NCBI GenBank assembly: GCA_964352025.1
Contig: CAYGPZ010000007.1
Span: forward strand, 73,696-137,695
Origin: Hirschia sp964352025
GTDB taxonomy: Bacteria > Pseudomonadota > Alphaproteobacteria > Caulobacterales > Hyphomonadaceae
Direction: 5' to 3'
Length of the DNA stretch: 64,000 nt
Below are positions 59,916 through 64,000 of the stretch, one piece after another (positions within the stretch are counted from its first letter, which is position 1; each line of letters opens with the position of its first letter). The notes below the pieces were generated by a model, which had not been told where the DNA came from, did not search any database, and saw only the letters and a list, made by a program, of their open reading frames with translations. The position numbers and the translations under genes were made by a program.

Positions 59916-61382
59916 TTATGTGCTCGTGAAAGAATAATTTGGTGCTTCTCGGGTCATTTTCACATCGTGCACATGGCTTTCGGTCAAGCCTGCACCTGTT
60001 ATCTGGATAAAGCGTGCTTTTTCATGCAATTCCGCAATATCCGCAGCACCAACATAGCCCATAGCAGCACGCAGCCCACCAATGACTTGGTGCAATATTG
60101 CGCCCACAGGCCCTTTGTAAGGAACTTGTCCTTCAATACCCTCAGGTACCAATTTCATGCTGTCCTTAACTTCACCTTGGAAATAACGGTCAGCTGACCC
60201 ACGGCCCATTGCACCAATAGAACCCATTCCGCGATAAGCTTTATAAGACCGCCCTTGGAATAAAAACACCTCTCCTGGTGCTTCGTCTGTACCTGCAAAC
60301 ATGGATCCAAGCATTGCACAGCTTGCTCCCGCAGCTAGCGCTTTCGCAAAATCACCTGAGAACTTGATTCCGCCGTCTGCGATTATAGGAACACCTTGGT
60401 CGCTAGCTGCTTTCGCAGCATCCGATATTGCGGTAAGTTGAGGAACACCAACACCAGCAACAATACGCGTTGTACAGATAGATCCCGGACCAATACCGAC
60501 TTTAACAGCGTCAGCACCCGCATCGATCAGCGCTTTGGCTCCATCATATGTTGCGATGTTTCCGGCAATGACTTGCGTATCACCAGACATTTTTTTGATT
60601 TGCTCAACAGCTTTCAAAACACCTGCAGAATGCCCATGCGCTGTATCGACGACGACAACATCCACACCAGCTGCAATTAATGCTTCAGCACGTTCAAAGC
60701 CGTCTTTACCTACACCAGTCGCAGCACCAACTAACAAACGTCCCTGTCCGTCTTTAGCAGCATTTGGATTTGAGGCAGCCTTCTCCATGTCTTTGACCGT
60801 TAACAGGCCAACACATTTTTCTTTTTTGTCGACAACAATAAGGCGCTCTATGCGGTGTTGATGAAGAAGTTTACGCGCTTCTTCTTGAGACACGCCTTCA
60901 GGCACTGTCACCAAATCGGTTGTCATCATTTCTGACACGGGCATCGAAAGATCATCGGAAAACCGCACATCGCGATTGGTTATAATACCGACAACTTTGC
61001 CACTTCCGTCTTTTTCAACAACAGGGATTCCAGAAAAACCATACTGATCTTTTATGTCTTTGACGTCTTGTAAAGTCGCGTCAGGCGTCAGTGTAACTGG
61101 ATCTGCGACGACACCACTCTCAAACTTTTTCACGCGTGTAACGTGCTGTGCTTGTTTTTCAATCGTCATATTCTTGTGCAGAATACCGATACCACCGGCT
61201 TGAGCCATCGCTATTGCTAGAGGTGACTCAGTCACTGTGTCCATTGCAGCTGATACAACAGGCGCGTTGAGTTCTATATTTTTAGTAAGTTTAGATTTTA
61301 TTCCAACTTGAGCAGGCAAGACCTGCGACGGGCCTGGCTCGAGTAGAACATCATCGAACGTTATGGCCTGGCGAATTTTCAT
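59916..61382 (-). CDS. guaB: Inosine-5'-monophosphate dehydrogenase
   Basis: 488 residues: TFDDVLLEPGPSQVLP, two CBS domains in residues about 95-205 (GFSGIPVVEKDGSGKVVGIITNRD), DTAHGHSAGVL, VKVGIGPGSICTTRIVAGVG (catalytic Cys loop), MLGSMFAGTDEAPGE and YRGMGSIGAMGRGSADRYF. It makes XMP from IMP, the step before GuaA. The length is normal and all motifs are present. Confidence 0.97.
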   Translation of the reverse strand: MKIRQAITFDDVLLEPGPSQVLPAQVGIKSKLTKNIELNAPVVSAAMDTVTESPLAIAMAQAGGIGILHKNMTIEKQAQHVTRVKKFESGVVADPVTLTPDATLQDVKDIKDQYGFSGIPVVEKDGSGKVVGIITNRDVRFSDDLSMPVSEMMTTDLVTVPEGVSQEEARKLLHQHRIERLIVVDKKEKCVGLLTVKDMEKAASNPNAAKDGQGRLLVGAATGVGKDGFERAEALIAAGVDVVVVDTAHGHSAGVLKAVEQIKKMSGDTQVIAGNIATYDGAKALIDAGADAVKVGIGPGSICTTRIVAGVGVPQLTAISDAAKAASDQGVPIIADGGIKFSGDFAKALAAGASCAMLGSMFAGTDEAPGEVFLFQGRSYKAYRGMGSIGAMGRGSADRYFQGEVKDSMKLVPEGIEGQVPYKGPVGAILHQVIGGLRAAMGYVGAADIAELHEKARFIQITGAGLTESHVHDVKMTREAPNYSFTST

Positions 61383-61485
61383 GGATGAAGCTCCCTTTTT
61401 GGCCTAATAATGGAGCTTTGGTAATCTGTGAAGCCCCCAAATCAATTCACGGGCAATTTCTTTTCAATATTTCGGTACTTGTGAA

Positions 61486-62238
61486 CTATTTAAGTCTTGT
61501 TTTCTTAAACCCTAGCGCAATTGCAAACATTTCTGGACTTCCAGAGCGACTTGCCGGTGGTTTCCAATATTTCACCATAGCAAAATTGGAATCCAACATG
61601 TCTTTCAACTCACCTTGCGCCCCGCCCTGAAAAACCTTGGTGCAGAAATTTCCACCAATCTCCAAATTATCAATTGCAAATTGGGCTGCCATTTCAGCCA
61701 ACTGAACTGTACGTGTATGGTCAGTTTGCTTATGGCCTGTCGTCGCCGCCGCCATGTCCGATAAAACCAGCGTTGGTCGCCCCTTCAAATGAGACATCAT
61801 CTCGCTCATTGCTTCGGGGTCGTTCACATCTCCTTCAATAAGATGCGCTCCTGCGAGTGGGTCTACAGGGAGAAGGTCTATACCAACAACATTGTGAGCA
61901 CCGCGCTGCACCAGCACTTGTGTCCAGCTACCCGGAGCACACCCCAGATCAACAACGCGTTGCGTGTTTTTTAGAAGCCCAAACTTCTCATCAATTTCCA
62001 AGAGCTTATATGCAGCTCTCGCGCGCCAACCAGCCTCTTGAGCACGTCGCACATAAGGGTCATTGAGTTGGCGCTCGATCCAAGCACGAGATGATTTTTT
62101 AGTGATACCACCCTTTTTAATTTTCTTCTTAGTACTAAAAGTCTTTTCACGTACGCGTTCAGCATCATCCGCGCTGGGACCTTTCCAGCGGCGTTTTCCA
62201 TCACTCGGCTTTTCACCATCACGCTTATCGTTGTTCAT
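61486..62238 (-). CDS. rlmE: 23S rRNA 2'-O-ribose methyltransferase RlmE (FtsJ)
   Basis: 250 residues with a basic N-terminal extension of about 40 residues, then SSRAWIERQLNDPYVRRAQEAGWRARAAYKLLEIDEKFGLL, RVVDLGCAPGSWTQVLVQRGAHNVVGIDLLPVDPLAG and LVLSDMAAATTGHKQTDHTR (catalytic Lys/Asp region) and GGNFCTKVFQGG. It methylates U2552 of 23S rRNA in homologues. It precedes guaB on the same strand with a gap of about 100 bases. Confidence 0.93.
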   Translation of the reverse strand: MNNDKRDGEKPSDGKRRWKGPSADDAERVREKTFSTKKKIKKGGITKKSSRAWIERQLNDPYVRRAQEAGWRARAAYKLLEIDEKFGLLKNTQRVVDLGCAPGSWTQVLVQRGAHNVVGIDLLPVDPLAGAHLIEGDVNDPEAMSEMMSHLKGRPTLVLSDMAAATTGHKQTDHTRTVQLAEMAAQFAIDNLEIGGNFCTKVFQGGAQGELKDMLDSNFAMVKYWKPPASRSGSPEMFAIALGFKKTRLK

Positions 62239-62307
62239 ACATTCATCTCAAAAAAGGTGTTTCTTAGTCTATTCATCAGGCTCGGTTTTTATAGCGACCT
62301 AACCAGT

Positions 62308-63429
62308 TTAATTTGCTGATACAGCATTTTTTCTTTTTGCAATGCGCTTACCCGATGGTCGTTTACGCCCAGTTTTTTGGGCTTTCTTTGTTCGATGTAT
62401 CAAAGATAAAAGCACACCCTCACGTAAACCACGGTCTGCAGCCCTTAATCGTTCAGACGGCCAGACCTGCCAAACGGCATCCAATATAGCACAGCCAGCT
62501 AACACTAACTCTGCCCTATCAGGCCCTATACATGGCTCCAACGCTCTTTTTTCAGGAGTTGCATATCGCAATTTGTCTCTCGCTGCATCCATACCGTCCT
62601 GACTAACCCATACACCATCTACTGCAGAGCGCGTATATTTTTCAAGCTTCAGATGAACTGCCGCCAGACTTGTTACTGTTCCTGACGTCCCTAACAACTG
62701 CCCTCTACCAGCCTCAAACAATGGCCCGAATCGACTAGCTGCATCGTTTTCTTGAAGAAGACCAACAACATATTCAACAAGCTTGCCATACCACTGCGGG
62801 TCTTCATTTGGGGCGGCCTCAGGAAAAGTCTCAGAAAGCGTAACAACACCGACAGGAAATGATGCCCACCCCAAAATAGGAGGTCGCGATGCACTTCCTG
62901 AAATACCTCGTCGTTTTGCGGCGTTTGCATCAACCCAGCTCAACTCGGTTGAGCCTCCACCAATATCAACAACAAGCGTAAAGTCTTTACTGTCATCGAT
63001 AAGGTCAAAAGACCCAAGAAGTGCGAGCTTAGCTTCTTCTTTGGGACTAATTGTTTCGAGGTGTAAACCGACCTCTTTCTTTACTCTTCGAAGAAATGTT
63101 TGCCCGTTAGAGGCGGCCCGACAAGCTTGTGTCGTTATACATCTAACTTTGCAATTAGAGTATTTGTCGATTTTGGATTTACAATTCTTAAGGGCCTCGA
63201 CGGCACGGTCCATAGCAGCGTCAGACAGCCGACCGCTGCCAGCTAAGCCCTCCCCGAGTCTTACGATTCGAGAATAGCTATCTATTACGCGAAAACTATC
63301 TCCCGCGCGCACTGCGATTAGCAGTCTACAATTATTTGTCCCCAGATCTAGAGCAGCAAATGTCTCAGACCGAGCCTTCGATCCAGAGCGCGCCGAAGGG
63401 CTTCTGGATAGCGATGCATTCCTTGCCAT
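62308..63429 (-). CDS. Ppx/GppA family phosphatase
   Basis: About 373 residues. FAALDLGTNNCRLLIAV (phosphate-binding loop), RIVRLGEGLAGSGRLSDAAMDRAVEAL, ISPKEEAKLALLGSF and FTLVVDIGGGSTELSWVDA are the family motifs. It acts as exopolyphosphatase or guanosine pentaphosphatase. ATG 63429 is preferred over an in-frame TTG at 63441. The Arg/Lys-rich ends (KTGRKRPSGKRIAKRKN) are unusual. It lies upstream of rlmE on the same strand, a common alphaproteobacterial pairing. Confidence 0.9.
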   Translation of the reverse strand: MARNASLSRSPSARSGSKARSETFAALDLGTNNCRLLIAVRAGDSFRVIDSYSRIVRLGEGLAGSGRLSDAAMDRAVEALKNCKSKIDKYSNCKVRCITTQACRAASNGQTFLRRVKKEVGLHLETISPKEEAKLALLGSFDLIDDSKDFTLVVDIGGGSTELSWVDANAAKRRGISGSASRPPILGWASFPVGVVTLSETFPEAAPNEDPQWYGKLVEYVVGLLQENDAASRFGPLFEAGRGQLLGTSGTVTSLAAVHLKLEKYTRSAVDGVWVSQDGMDAARDKLRYATPEKRALEPCIGPDRAELVLAGCAILDAVWQVWPSERLRAADRGLREGVLLSLIHRTKKAQKTGRKRPSGKRIAKRKNAVSAN

Positions 63430-63525
63430 TGGGCAATCCAAAATTTTAAGTTGGTACTAACATACTCATATTCAAGAATATGAACAGCACCCCGCCCCGA
63501 CAAATGGAAAGAAAAAAGCAGCGCA

Positions 63526-63560
63526 CATAAAAATGGCCCGAAGTAAAAACTCCGAGCCAT
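63526..63560 (-). terminator. Rho-independent terminator of the OmpA-family gene
   Basis: On the minus strand ATGGCTCGGAGT pairs with ACTTCGGGCCAT (all pairs form if G-U is allowed), followed by TTTTTATG. On the plus strand two pairs fail, so it acts one way. Confidence 0.85.
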
Positions 63561-63584
63561 CTTAATTTTAAAATCTATTCGAGA

Positions 63585-64000
63585 TTAGCGAACAGATAGA
63601 ATAATTTGTGCACGACGGTTAAGAGGCTCACGAACACCATCAGCTGTTGCTTTAGCTAGGCCTTCTTCACCTTTAGCATCCGTAGATACTAGACCAGCGT
63701 CTACTCCACGAGCAACCAAAGCATCACGAACAACTGCTGCACGACGTGCAGAAAGACGCGCGTTGTAAGCTTTGTTACCTGAAGTATCAGTGTACCCGTC
63801 AATTGTAGCCACGGAGATTGAACAACCGTTTTCAAGAGCACGACGTGTCGCACTGTTCACAACATCTTGAGCTGGGCCAGTCAGAACTGAACTATCCCAC
63901 TCGAAGTATACAGCGAAATCTTGAGATTGAGTCGCACAGTCAATTACCGGCGCTGTTTCTACCAATGCCTCAGGAGGAGGCGGTGGTGGAGGTGGCGGAG
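63585..64000 (-). CDS. OmpA family protein, 5' end outside window
   Basis: The frame is open to the window edge. The visible part is a proline run (nine Pro at 63970-64000) and EALVETAPVIDC, then an OmpA-like peptidoglycan-binding domain: FAVYFEWDSSVL, ISVATIDGYTDTSGNKAYNARLSARRAAVVRDALVARGV and EPLNRRAQIILSVR. The TTG at 63965 is not the true start because the proline linker continues upstream in frame. It should anchor an outer-membrane barrel to peptidoglycan. Confidence 0.9.
   Translation of the reverse strand, partial: PPPPPPPPPEALVETAPVIDCATQSQDFAVYFEWDSSVLTGPAQDVVNSATRRALENGCSISVATIDGYTDTSGNKAYNARLSARRAAVVRDALVARGVDAGLVSTDAKGEEGLAKATADGVREPLNRRAQIILSVR

Noticed and set aside
1..64000. 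tRNA, rRNA, insertion sequence or prophage genes
   Set aside because: No transposase, integrase or cloverleaf-like sequence was recognised on either strand.

Overview
The window looks like chromosomal DNA of a moderately low-GC alphaproteobacterium, probably of the Hyphomonadaceae/Caulobacterales type (a Hirschia-like organism is a guess, not a call). The reasons are tandem large TonB-dependent receptors, abundant CoA-ester catabolism (three CaiB/BaiF transferases, acyl-CoA dehydrogenase, CitE-like lyase, two MmgE/PrpD proteins) and a poly-proline OmpA protein. No rRNA, tRNA, CRISPR array, phage or insertion sequence was seen.

Bases 1-53140 form one large catabolic island. Part A (1-8000, plus strand): imidase-type polysaccharide deacetylases, a nitrilase homologue lacking two catalytic residues, a YCII-like protein, a GntR/UTRA regulator, then an operon of membrane protein, FAD-linked oxidase, aldehyde dehydrogenase and crotonase, closed by a bidirectional terminator. 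Part B (8034-15438): a translationally coupled minus-strand operon of two MmgE/PrpD proteins, a PaaK-like ligase and an amidase, divergent from an acetyl-CoA hydrolase-type CoA transferase and a second GntR/UTRA regulator. Part C (15435-26651, minus strand): exported VOC proteins; an operon of CitE-like lyase, MaoC hydratase, acyl-CoA dehydrogenase and two CaiB transferases that resembles itaconate/C5-dicarboxylate CoA degradation; and a REDY-like/SDR/deacetylase/VOC operon. Part D (26781-39819): methyltransferase with a partner, a second membrane protein, an AT-rich unique lipoprotein bracketed by dispersed hairpins, VOC/MDR/alpha-beta hydrolase genes, MFS transporter, flavin amine oxidase, and a cysteine-synthase-like enzyme divergent from an Lrp regulator. 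Part E (39829-53105): a CpcT-like protein, two TonB-dependent receptors with duplicated leaders, DUF1838 lipoprotein, Na+/solute symporter, HMG-CoA-lyase-like enzyme, a third CaiB transferase and a LeuC/LeuD-like hydratase pair.

The unifying signal is a 16-bp near-palindrome, consensus AAATGATATATCATTT, at about 15 sites from 3.5 to 53.1 kb, almost all just upstream of (or over) the first gene of an operon. It ties import (TonB receptors, MFS, symporter), periplasmic VOC proteins, oxidation, CoA activation and C-C cleavage into one regulon, most simply under one of the two resident GntR/HutC-type repressors. The substrate is unknown; imide/amide hydrolases at one end and branched dicarboxylyl-CoA chemistry at the other suggest a multi-step pathway not recognised here.

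From 53.4 kb onward the content is mainly housekeeping on the minus strand: a methyltransferase, guaA, a small membrane protein, an RsmB-family methyltransferase, a protein with a HEPN-like RX4H motif, a Glu/Pro-rich membrane-anchored protein, guaB, rlmE, ppx/gppA and an OmpA-family gene cut by the window end.
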